In this document: piece by piece, positions 47,323 to 58,006 of the stretch
How the letters are laid out: each line of letters starts with the position of its first letter
Numbering within the stretch: position 1 is the stretch's first letter
Assembly: GCA_916613615.1 (NCBI GenBank)
Contig: OU744735.1
Location: 42,171,468-42,235,467, forward strand
DNA length: 64,000 nucleotides
Direction: 5' to 3'
From: Steromphala cineraria
Lineage: Eukaryota > Mollusca > Gastropoda > Trochida > Trochidae
Made by a program: the position numbers and the translations under genes
The notes under the pieces: model-generated
What the model was told of the DNA's origin: nothing
Databases searched by the model: none
What the model saw: the letters and a program-made list of their open reading frames with translations, nothing else

Positions 47323-50300
47323 ACAGGAGTCCAACACAAATACATTACAAAACTGCGCTCAAGACAGGCGTGCAGCCTAAGTCATCTTGATTGCAGGAGT
47401 CCAACGCAAATACATTACAAAACTGCGCTCAAGACAGGCGTGCAGCCAAGTCATCTTGATTGCAGGAGTCCAACGCAAATACATGACAAAACTGAGCTCA
47501 AGACAGGCATGCAGCCAAGTCATCTTGATTGCAGGAGTCCAAAACAAATAAATTACAAAACTGGGCTCAAGACGGGCATGCAGCCAAGTCATCTTGATTG
47601 CAGGAGTCCAACATTAATACATTACAAAACTGCGCTCAAGACAGGCGTGCAGCCTAAGTCATCTTGATTGCAGGAGTCCAAAACAAATACATTACAAAAC
47701 TGCACTCAAGGCTGCACGCCATCTTGATTGCAGGAGTCCAACATTAATACATTACAAAACTGCGCTCAAGACAGGCATGCAGCCAAGTCATCTTGATTGC
47801 AGGAGTCCAACATTAATACATTACAAAACTGTGCTCAAGACAGGCGTGCAGCCTAAGTCATCTTGATTGCAGGAGTCCAAAACAAATACATTACAAAACT
47901 GCACTCAAGGCTGCACGCCATCTTGATTGCAGGAGTCCAACATTAATACATTACAAAACTGCGCTCAAGACAGGCATGCAGCCAAGTCATCTTGATTGCA
48001 GGAGTCCAACATTAATACATTACAAAACTGCGCTCAAGACAGGCGTGCAGCCTAAGTCATCTTGATTGCAGGAGTCCAACATTAATACATTACAAAACTG
48101 CGCTCAAGACAGGCATGCAGCCAAGTCATCTTGATTGCAGGAGTCCAACACAAATACATTACAAAACTGCGCTCAAGACAGGCGTGCAGCTTAAGTCATC
48201 TTGATTGCAGGAGTCCAACACAAATACATTACAAAACTGTGCTCAAGACAGGCGTGCAGCCTAAGTCATCTTGATTGCAGGAGTCCAAAACAAATACATT
48301 ACAAAACTGCGCTCAAGACAGGCGTGCAGCCTAAGTCATCTTGATTGCAGGAGTCCAAAACAAATACATTACAAAACTGCCCTCAAGACAGGCATGCAGC
48401 CAAGTCATCTTGATTGCAGGAGTCCAACACAAATACATTACAAAACTGCGCTCAAGACAGGCGTGCAGCCTAAGTCATCTTGATTGCAGGAGTCCAACAC
48501 AAATACATTACAAAACTGCGCTCAAGACAGGCGTGCAGCTTAAGTCATCTTGATTGCAGGAGTCCAAAACAAATACATTACACAACTGCACTCAAGACAG
48601 GCGTGCAGCCTAAGTCATGTTGATTGCAGGAGTCCAACACAAATACATTACAAAACTGCGCTCAAGACAGGCGTGCAGCTTAAGTCATCTTGATTGCAGG
48701 AGTCCAACACAAATACATTACACAACTGCGCTCAAGACGGGCATGCAGCCAAGTCATCTTGATTGCAGGAGTCCAACATTAATACATTACAAAACTGCCC
48801 TCAAGACAGGCATGCAGCCAAGTCATCTTGATTGCAGGAGTCCAACACAAATACATTACAAAACTGCGCTCAAGACAGGCGTGCAGCTTAAGTCATCTTG
48901 ATTGCAGGAGTCCAAAACAAATACATTACACAACTGCGCTCAAGACAGGCGTGCAGCCTAAGTCATGTTGATTGCAGGAGTCCAACACAAATACATTACA
49001 AAACTGCGCTCAAGACAGGCGTGCAGCTTAAGTCATCTTGATTGCAGGAGTCCAACACAAATACATTACACAACTGCGCTCAAGACGGGCATGCAGCCAA
49101 GTCATCTTGATTGCAGGAGTCCAACATTAATACATTACAAAACTGCCCTCAAGACAGGCATGCAGCCAAGTCATCTTGATTGCAGGAGTCCAACACAAAT
49201 ACATAACAAAACTGCGCTCAAGACAGGCGTGCAGCTTAAGTCATCTTGATTGCAGGAGTCCAAAACAAATACATTACACAACTGCGCTCAAGACAGGCGT
49301 GCAGCCTAAGTCATGTTGATTGCAGGAGTCCAACACAAATACATTACAAAACTGCGCTCAAGACAGGCGTGCAGCTTAAGTCATCTTGATTGCAGGAGTC
49401 CAACACAAATACATTACACAACTGCGCTCAAGACGGGCATGCAGCCAAGTCATCTTGATTGCAGGAGTCCAACATTAATACATTACAAAACTGCGCTCAA
49501 GACAGGCGTGCAGCCTAAGTCATCTTGATTGCAGGAGTCCAAAACAAATACATTACAAAACTGCACTCAAGGCTGCACGCCATCTTGATTGCAGGAGTCC
49601 AACATTAATACATTACACAACTGCGCTCAAGACAGCCATGCAGCCAAGTCATCTTGATTGCAGGAGTCCAACATTAATACATTACAAAACTGTGCTCAAG
49701 ACAGGCGTGCAGCCTAAGTCATGTTGATTGCAGGAGTCCAACACAAATACATTACAAAACTGCGCTCAAGACAGGCGTGCAGCCTAAGTCATGTTGATTG
49801 CAGGAGTCCAACACAAATACATTACAAAACTGCGCTCAAGACAGGCGTGCAGCTTAAGTCATCTTGATTGCAGGAGTCCAACACAAATACATTACACAAC
49901 TGCGCTCAAGACGGGCATGCAGCCAAGTCATCTTGATTGCAGGAGTCCAACATTAATACATTACAAAACTGCGCTCAAGACAGGCGTGCAGCCTAAGTCA
50001 TGTTGATTGCAGGAGTCCAACACAAATACATTACAAAACTGCGCTCAAGACAGGCGTGCAGCCTAAGTCATGTTGATTGCAGGAGTCCAACACAAATACA
50101 TTACAAAACTGCGCTCAAGACAGGCGTGCAGCTTAAGTCATCTTGATTGCAGGAGTCCAACACAAATACATTACACAACTGCGCTCAAGACGGGCATGCA
50201 GCCAAGTCATCTTGATTGCAGGAGTCCAACACAAATACATAACAAAACTGCGCTCAAGACAGGCGTGCAGCTTAAGTCATCTTGATTGCAGGAGTCCAAA

Positions 50301-53001
50301 ACAAATACATTACACAACTGCGCTCAAGACAGGCGTGCAGCCTAAGTCATGTTGATTGCAGGAGTCCAACACAAATACATTACAAAACTGCGCTCAAGAC
50401 AGGCGTGCAGCTTAAGTCATCTTGATTGCAGGAGTCCAACACAAATACATTACACAACTGCGCTCAAGACGGGCATGCAGCCAAGTCATCTTGATTGCAG
50501 GAGTCCAACATTAATACATTACAAAACTGCGCTCAAGACAGGCGTGCAGCCTAAGTCATCTTGATTGCAGGAGTCCAAAACAAATACATTACAAAACTGC
50601 ACTCAAGGCTGCACGCCATCTTGATTGCAGGAGTCCAACATTAATACATTACACAACTGCGCTCAAGACAGCCATGCAGCCAAGTCATCTTGATTGCAGG
50701 AGTCCAACATTAATACATTACAAAACTGTGCTCAAGACAGGCGTGCAGCTTAAGTCATCTTGATTGCAGGAGTCCAAAACAAATACATTACACAACTGCA
50801 CTCAAGACAGGCGTGCAGCCTAAGTCATGTTGATTGCAGGAGTCCAACACAAATACATTACAAAACTGCGCTCAAGACAGGCGTGCAGCTTAAGTCATCT
50901 TGATTGCAGGAGTCCAACACAAATACATTACACAACTGCGCTCAAGACGGGCATGCAGCCAAGTCATCTTGATTGCAGGAGTCCAACATTAATACATTAC
51001 AAAACTGCGCTCAAGACAGGCGTGCAGCCTAAGTCATGTTGATTGCAGGAGTCCAACACAAATACATTACAAAACTGCGCTCAAGACAGGCGTGCAGCCT
51101 AAGTCATGTTGATTGCAGGAGTCCAACACAAATACATTACAAAACTGCGCTCAAGACAGGCGTGCAGCTTAAGTCATCTTGATTGCAGGAGTCCAACACA
51201 AATACATTACACAACTGCGCTCAAGACGGGCATGCAGCCAAGTCATCTTGATTGCAGGAGTCCAACATTAATACATTACAAAACTGCGCTCAAGACAGGC
51301 GTGCAGCCTAAGTCATGTTGATTGCAGGAGTCCAACACAAATACATTACAAAACTGCGCTCAAGACAGGCGTGCAGCCTAAGTCATGTTGATTGCAGGAG
51401 TCCAACACAAATACATTACAAAACTGCGCTCAAGACAGGCGTGCAGCTTAAGTCATCTTGATTGCAGGAGTCCAACACAAATACATTACACAACTGCGCT
51501 CAAGACGGGCATGCAGCCAAGTCATCTTGATTGCAGGAGTCCAACACAAATACATTACACAACTGCGCTCAAGACAGGCGTGCAGCCTAAGTCATCTTGA
51601 TTGCAGGAGTCCAACACAAATACATTACAAAACTGCGCTCAAGACAGGCGTGCAGCTTAAGTCATCTTGATTGCAGGAGTCCAACACAAATACATTACAC
51701 AACTGCGCTCAAGACAGGCGTGCAGCCTAAGTCATGTTGATTGCAGGAGTCCAACACAAATTCATTACAAAACTGCGCTCAAGACAGGCGTGCAGCCTAA
51801 GTCATGTTGATTGCAGGAGTCCAACACAAATACATTACAAAACTGCGCTCAAGACAGGCGTGCAGCTTAAGTCATCTTGATTGCAGGAGTCCAACACAAA
51901 TACATTACACAACTGCGCTCAAGACGGGCATGCAGCCAAGTCATCTTGATTGCAGGAGTCCAACATTAATACATTACAAAACTGCGCTCAAGACAGGCGT
52001 GCAGCTTAAGTCATCTTGATTGCAGGAGTCCAACACAAATACATTACACAACTGCGCTCAAGACAGGCGTGCAGCCTAAGTCATGTTGATTGCAGGAGTC
52101 CAACACAAATACATTACAAAACTGCGCTCAAGACAGGCGTGCAGCCTAAGTCATGTTGATTGCAGGAGTCCAACACAAATACATTACAAAACTGCGCTCA
52201 AGACAGGCGTGCAGCTTAAGTCATCTTGATTGCAGGAGTCCAACACAAATACATTACACAACTGCGCTCAAGACGGGCATGCAGCCAAGTCATCTTGATT
52301 GCAGGAGTCCAACACAAATACATTACAAAACTGCGCTCAAGACAGGCGTGCAGCCTAAGTCATGTTGACTGCAGGAGTCCAACACAAATACATTACAAAA
52401 CTGCGCTCAAGACAGGCGTGCAGCCTAAGTCATGTTGATTGCAGGAGTCCAACACAAATACATTACAAAACTGCGCTCAAGACAGGCGTGCAGCTTAAGT
52501 CATCTTGATTGCAGGAGTCCAACACAAATACATTACACAACTGCGCTCAAGACGGGCATGCAGCCAAGTCATCTTGATTGCAGGAGTCCAACATTAATAC
52601 ATTACAAAACTGCGCTCAAGACAGGCGTGCAGCTTAAGTCATCTTGATTGCAGGAGTCCAACACAAATACATTACACAACTGCGCTCAAGACAGGCGTGC
52701 AGCCTAAGTCATGTTGATTGCAGGAGTCCAACACAAATACATTACAAAACTGCGCTCAAGACAGGCGTGCAGCCTAAGTCATGTTGATTGCAGGAGTCCA
52801 ACACAAATACATTACAAAACTGCGCTCAAGACAGGCGTGCAGCTTAAGTCATCTTGATTGCAGGAGTCCAACACAAATACATTACACAACTGCGCTCAAG
52901 ACGGGCATGCAGCCAAGTCATCTTGATTGCAGGAGTCCAACATTAATACATTACAAAACTGCGCTCAAGATAATGTTGATTGCAGGAGTCCAACATTAAT
53001 G
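47323..53001 (+). repeat. 5.7-kb satellite of about 70-bp units with higher-order structure
   Basis: About 80 units of 69-70 bases are arranged head to tail. Each contains 'cttgattgcaggagtccaac', 'aatacattac' and 'gctcaagacaggcgtgcagc'. Variants include 'cacaaat' or 'attaat', 'caagtca' or 'cctaagtca', and 'catgttg' or 'catcttg'. A 1,036-base superunit occurs twice in succession (49313-50348 and 50349-51384), and a 628-base one recurs from 51804. Four short units near 47704, 47903, 49563 and 50600 carry the core GGCGTGCAGCC inverted as GGCTGCACGCC. Many short open frames here are translations of the repeat, not genes. Confidence 0.95.
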
Positions 53002-53276
53002 TACAACATTATGTATGATTGATATGATGACAACGTTCAAAATTAAGCAATAATAGAGTTGTTCAAAATCGAATTTCTGCAGAACCCCCATGCAGAATCC
53101 AAGGACAAAATACAAATCAGGTATTGGGTTGAATACTTGCAACATCATGGTTATCTGTTCACACTAAAATACATTTTGGTCAGGTACAAATGATAACTAC
53201 AATAAACAAACACAAGTCATAACATACAGAACATCCAGTCGGGTACAGTCAAAATATCAGACCAACAATAAACCAT
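53002..53276. other. Between satellite and Helentron coding region
   Basis: This may include the 3' end of the Helentron. A hairpin TTCTGCA...TGCAGAA lies near 53076-53098, but no CTAG-type terminus like those of E and F was found. Confidence 0.35.
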
Positions 53277-53970
53277 TTAATCTGTCACAGTTTTGGATAT
53301 GCCAACTTTGTTAGCTTCATGAAAACTGAAATATGTAGGCAATATTGTCACAGAAACGTTTTCAATGTCTCGTGTGTAGACATGATCAATGATAGTATTG
53401 TCTTCAGTTGTACCATCTGTAACATGCTGGGTAAATCCTCTTGATGTGAATAAATCTTGAACAGACGATGATGTGCGTATGTTATCATTGAAGTCACCAA
53501 TTATCATAATCCTGCTCTTGTAATTTGCACTTAGTGATTCAATCAATAACGACACAGTCTCTTTGAAAATTGACATCATGTAAGTTTGTGGTCGGTATAA
53601 AACCGCAAGTAATATGTCAAATGTCGGCAAATAAACACAAATGCGTTCCAAGTTGCAGTTATTGTTCACGAGCTCTATCATCACGTTCTTCACAAACAAC
53701 CCAACTCCACCATGTGACTGACTTTTCAACAAAGAAAACATCCTGCTTGAATTGTTATATGATGATCGCCTGGTTCTGTGGTGAAATGTATATGACGGTA
53801 AAGCAGTTCTATCAATATCATCATTAGAGATCCAAGTTTCCGTGAGACAGATAATGTCTGCTTGTGTGAACCGGTCATCATGTTTTAAACAATTAAAGTG
53901 ACAATCTAGGCCCTCTATATTATGTAGTACAAGGGTTAAATCTTGATTTGAATTGTCCAAGGGTTCTGTA
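53277..53970 (-). pseudogene. Helentron EEP (AP-like) endonuclease domain
   Basis: The minus strand gives about 230 uninterrupted residues, starting TEPLDNSNQDLTLVLHNIEG. It has ADIICLTETWI (catalytic glutamate), HGGVGLFVKN, RIMIIGDFNDN (catalytic D/N) and DHVYTRD, ending YFSFHEANKV near the stop (TAA, 53277-53279). This is the exonuclease-endonuclease-phosphatase fold found in LINEs and at the C-terminus of Helentron helicases. The frame seems to extend further right (to 53999) only through bases belonging to the terminus of element F. Removing F joins this frame to the helicase frame without a shift. Confidence 0.85.
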
Positions 53971-54059
53971 ACTAGATTAGCGTTTGGGGGATACCGCAAA
54001 AGCAGAGCAGCCCCGGAACTTGGGGTTTCGCCTTACCCTGTTCCGCCTTTTACAGGCCT

Positions 54060-55150
54060 CACCAAATTGGGAATTTTCTCGTGACCTTGACCTTTGACAC
54101 TCAATCAATGAACACATTTCATTGAGTATAACATTATTGTAATGAAATAAAGTGTTAAAAATTAAATTAATCCATTTTCTCCATATATGTTGACCTTGCT
54201 GTGACCTTGACCTTCGACAGTTCGTACCCAAAACTTTTTTGAAAATGTTGTTCTTCTCAAAAGATAATATATACAAAATCTAAACTTCATAGCACAAAAA
54301 CTTTTCAAGTTATTGTGTTTACAAGGTATTGCAATAACTCATATCTCATGACCTTGACCTTTGACCTTCAAGGTCACACAATAATTGAACACTTTTTATT
54401 GAGTATAACAATCATGTATTGATTAAAAGTGATCATAGTTAAAATAAAGCATTTTCGCTAAACCATGCTTAAGTCATGACCTTGCTGTGATCTTGACCAT
54501 TGACAGATTGTAGCCGAAACCTTTTCAAAATCTTTTACTTTTCCAAGGATGATATATACCAAGTTAGAGCTTCATAGCACAAAAACTTTTCAAGTAATCG
54601 CGTTTACAAGGAATTTTGCGGTGATTTAATAACTCGTGACCTTGACCTTTGAACTTGAAAGTGAACATGTCATAATGATTCCCTGGAAGTATGAACATTG
54701 AGACATGCTCATGAGTTCTGAAAAGCTAAATGGGATAAAGTTATACCCAAATTTAGTGCATTTTGTAAGAACTCATATCTCATGACCTTGACCTTTGACC
54801 TTCAAGGTCACACGATCATTGAACACTTTTTATTGAGTATAACAATCATGTATTGATTAAAAGTGTTCATAGTTAAAATAAAGCATTTTCGCTAAAACAT
54901 GCTTACGTCATGACCTTGCTGTGACCTTGACCTTTGACGGATTGTAACCAAAACCTTTTCAAAATATTTTACTTTTCCAAGGATGATATATACCAAGTTA
55001 GAGCTTCATAGCACAAAATTTTTTCAAGTTATCGCGTTTACAAGGAATTCTTAGAGTGAAATCTCGTGACCTTGACCTTTGACCTTGAAAGTGAACGTGT
55101 CAAAATCGTTCCCCCGAGGTATGAGTTATAAGGTATGAATAAGAGTTCTG
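54060..55150 (-). repeat. Tandem units of about 433 bp with GACCTTGACCTTTGACC motifs (core of F)
   Basis: 'actcatatctcatgaccttg' recurs at about 54337 and 54770, with long stretches in common ('attgagtataacaatcatgt', 'agcattttcgctaaa'). The outer copies are partial. Confidence 0.85.
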
Positions 55151-55156
55151 GAAAGC

Positions 55157-55742
55157 TTAGTGGAAAAAAGTTATAGCTACCGGGAATCCTCGTATTTAAG
55201 CCCAGGGCTTAATTTCGAATTTGACCCATTTCATCTGAGTAATATTTTTTCTGAAATTAAGCCCTGGGCTTAATTTCGAGAGGAAGTAAAATACAACAAA
55301 ACGTTATTTTTTTCAGATTTTAATGGAATAAATCTTACTTCACGAACAAATTATTTCAACAAACCATATCTTTAGAACCCCTTTGAAATAAAAAACTTAC
55401 TTTTAAATGAAATGTTCATGAAAATAAAAAAAAATAACGTTCTTACTCACAACAGCAAGTGCGTATCGATCAAAAGCATTCAAATTGTCACACTGGGCGT
55501 CTTAAATGTCACCAAAAATTGGAGACCAATGCGTTTTGTAGATGTGAAACCCTCTTACAGCACTAACGGCAATATATAGACCAAGAGATTCCATCAAAAA
55601 CACGTGTTGTGAACATTCGGAAGGGAGATCACTCTAAAATTAATTTTGTATTTAAGCCCATGGGCTTAATTTCGAAAGTCAAAACTCGTTATTAAGCCCA
55701 TGGGCCAAATAACGGCAGGGCTTAAATACGAGGATTCCCGGT
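55157..55742. mobile_element. 586-bp MITE nested in element F
   Basis: Perfect 27-bp terminal inverted repeats start CTACCGGGAATCCTCGTATT and end AATACGAGGATTCCCGGTAG. A TAG triplet flanks each side and may be a 3-bp target duplication. Inside, GGGCTTAATTTCGA and its complement repeat several times. No transposase is present. Confidence 0.85.
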
Positions 55743-55821
55743 AGTAGTACGAGTGCGGCGGCGGCGGCGATGGAAACTTCACAAAAACTGATAGCAGCCC
55801 CGTCCTTAGACGGGGCTGCTA

Positions 55822-58006
55822 ATTAATTGCCCCATATTTGACAAGGCACATGTGACTTCTTCATTGCAGTAGATCTTTTCAGGATCAAAATTGTGTATCA
55901 CTAGACCTTCTATGGACGTTACGCGACTCAAAGCAACGTATGCTTGTCCTGGTGTTCTTATTCCATCAAATGATACTGCAATCTCCTTGAAAGTCAATCC
56001 TTGGGTCTTGTGAACAGTACAAGCCCAAGCCAGTTTCAGAGGAAACTGGCGTCTTATTCCAGCACCATTTCTAGAGTTCTCTTCCTGCATGATTATTGGT
56101 GTGCTTAAAACAGATACATTATTTGGAAAAGTTGTTTTTGTCCGCAAATCAGTACCAACTTTAGAATCATCAAATAGAATGAAAATTTGACGTGGTTTCT
56201 GTTTGTTCTCATTGAAAGAAATATGAACAACTGATCCGAAAACTCCATTGACTAGACCATCCGAGGTGTCAATGTTTCTGGTCAGCATGACTCTTGCCGC
56301 TACCGCAACTTTAATGCTCTTAGGAAGGGCAAATGTTCCACATTTAGATTTTCTAATTAAAACTCCGGTATGCTTTTGTTTGCAAACATCCTCTGCATCA
56401 ATGGCAATGACGTTATCACACTTTGAATTAAGCATCTGCTCTTGGAATTCGTCTACTTGACAATTCTTTGGGAAAATGTGAATGCAGTCCAAGTCATTGG
56501 CAGAATCACAACTTTCAAGGATTGCAACATCCCCTGGGTCTAATGGTTCCTTACGTTTTCGAATCCGTAATCGGTTCAGCAAACATTTTATTGTTTTGTC
56601 TCATTATTTCAGTAAGCTCGACTTTAACAAAATTATCGTTCCAATGATCTATTCCTAATTTTTCACTTAACAATTGTTTACCTTTCACCGGAGGAAGTTG
56701 ATAAAAATCACCAACTGCTAAAACAGAGACATTGCCAAATGGTTTTTCTTCAGAAGTTTGCTTAATCTGCCTCAATCTTCCGTGAATGTATGATAACAGT
56801 TTATTATCAACCATTGAAATTTCATCAATTATCAATAATTGTAAACTTTGATATTTGCATCGGAGTGTATTTACTTTTTCTTCACTCAAAGGAACATAAG
56901 GCAAACGTGCATCGATACCTATTGCGAAAGCAGTGTGAATTGTTTGAGCATTGATATTGAAGGCAGCAACACCAGTCGGCGCAGCAAGTAATACAGAAAC
57001 ATCATCTGGATTTTCTTTGGTTTTGTTAAGCAGACGGTTGCATTCATAATGTAGTGCTTTGATCAATACCGATTTACCAGTACCACCAGGGCCATGAATG
57101 CAGATGTAAAAAGGAGGTGTTCGAACTCCACATCTTATCTGAAGAGCCCATTGCCGAACCTTATAAAATATCTGCCTTTGTTCCGAGTTTAATGACATCA
57201 AAAGCTTCTTAGCATCATTTTTAGATATAACGGTTCGAACCAATTCGGTGGAATGAGTCCTAGTTTCATTACATGTCAACTCAGGAATATTCTCTTCATT
57301 TTCATCAACATCTGTATTTGTTGCCAATGCCTCGCACTCCTGCCTTTCTAGTTCTGTTTCAGGGCAAATCTGTGACCATGCATCCTCCAAACAACCAGCA
57401 GTTTCCAAAATTTCTTCTGCATTATCAATTTCATCTGAATCTTTTTCATACTTACTTTTATTAGCATCAACAATAGATCTTACAGCAGTCACAGTGCTAT
57501 TGATCTTTCAAATGTCTCGAATCTGTCAGGTTACAAATGAGCGTTTACCCTATATGGCAAAAATAACTGCAATATACTTTGGTAAAATTTCTCAAGAGTT
57601 TTTTAGTTTTTGAGAAACGAGGATACCGGATGATTGCAGGTTTGCTGTTTGATCTCTTTTGCATATAGCCAAGATTTTTTTGAAGCTGCAAGAGTGGTGT
57701 TCTACTTTTAGCATTGTCTACGCGAGATACCTCAGACGTTGAAACTACACGATATTCAGAACAGAATTCTGCTAAACAAATGGTCTCGACTTCACTTTCA
57801 GCGGGTCTATTGATGTATCTATCAACCATACTGGTTGCCCACATATCATCCTCATTGATCTCGCCCGAGGAACATTTTTGTTTAATAGTTTGGATTGGCA
57901 AGTTCAACCTCACAGTTTCCATACCAACTGGAATAAATTGAACAAGTCGAGAAGCTTGTTTGAGATGCAAATTGCAAACCCTGAAGACGGCTTCTTGAGC
58001 ACTAAC
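55822..58006 (-). pseudogene. Helentron helicase (Pif1/RecD-like, SF1B)
   Basis: It continues the Rep frame (VSAQEAVFRVCNLHLKQASR, 57545-58006). After two frameshifts and a stop the helicase follows: [17 protein letters not shown] (Walker A), [14 protein letters not shown] (Walker B), [13 protein letters not shown] (motif III), EIMRQNN (motif IV). After a further frameshift near 56580 come LKLAWACTVHKTQGLTF (motif V) and GQAYVALSRVTSIEGL (motif VI). All helicase motifs are present, so only point lesions inactivate it. The coding sequence runs straight into element F at 55821. Confidence 0.88.

Larger units (their letters stand above)
53971..55821 (-). mobile_element. Element F: 1.85-kb Helentron-type non-autonomous repeat inside the Helentron
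   Basis: On the minus strand the 5' end is hairpin AGCAGCCCCGTC-TAAG-GACGGGGCTGCT (plus coordinates 55793-55820, 12-bp perfect stem). It is followed by a GCC microsatellite (55753-55770). The 3' end has CGGGGCTGCT (the stem half), then a second hairpin close to TTTGCGG-TATC-CCGCAAA with one mismatch, and CTAATCTAGT. It lies between two T residues, as Helentrons do. The body has GACCTTGACC-rich tandem units and a nested MITE. A second 3' terminus of this family is at the right edge of the window. Confidence 0.75.

Noticed and set aside
48271..52999. Many 70-94-codon open frames starting MLIAGVQH
   Set aside because: They are identical translations of the satellite unit in one frame, each ended by a stop at the same variant unit. 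There is no promoter, splice pattern or domain.
47323..53001. The regular array could look like a CRISPR array
   Set aside because: The whole unit repeats, with no unique spacers, in an animal genome.
53977..53999. Extension of the endonuclease N-terminus through RYPPNANLV
   Set aside because: These residues are coded by the terminus of element F, and the only upstream start is TTG within it.
55793..55820. 12-bp stem hairpin at the helicase stop as a transcription terminator
   Set aside because: It is the 5' terminal hairpin of element F; intrinsic terminators are not expected in this genome.
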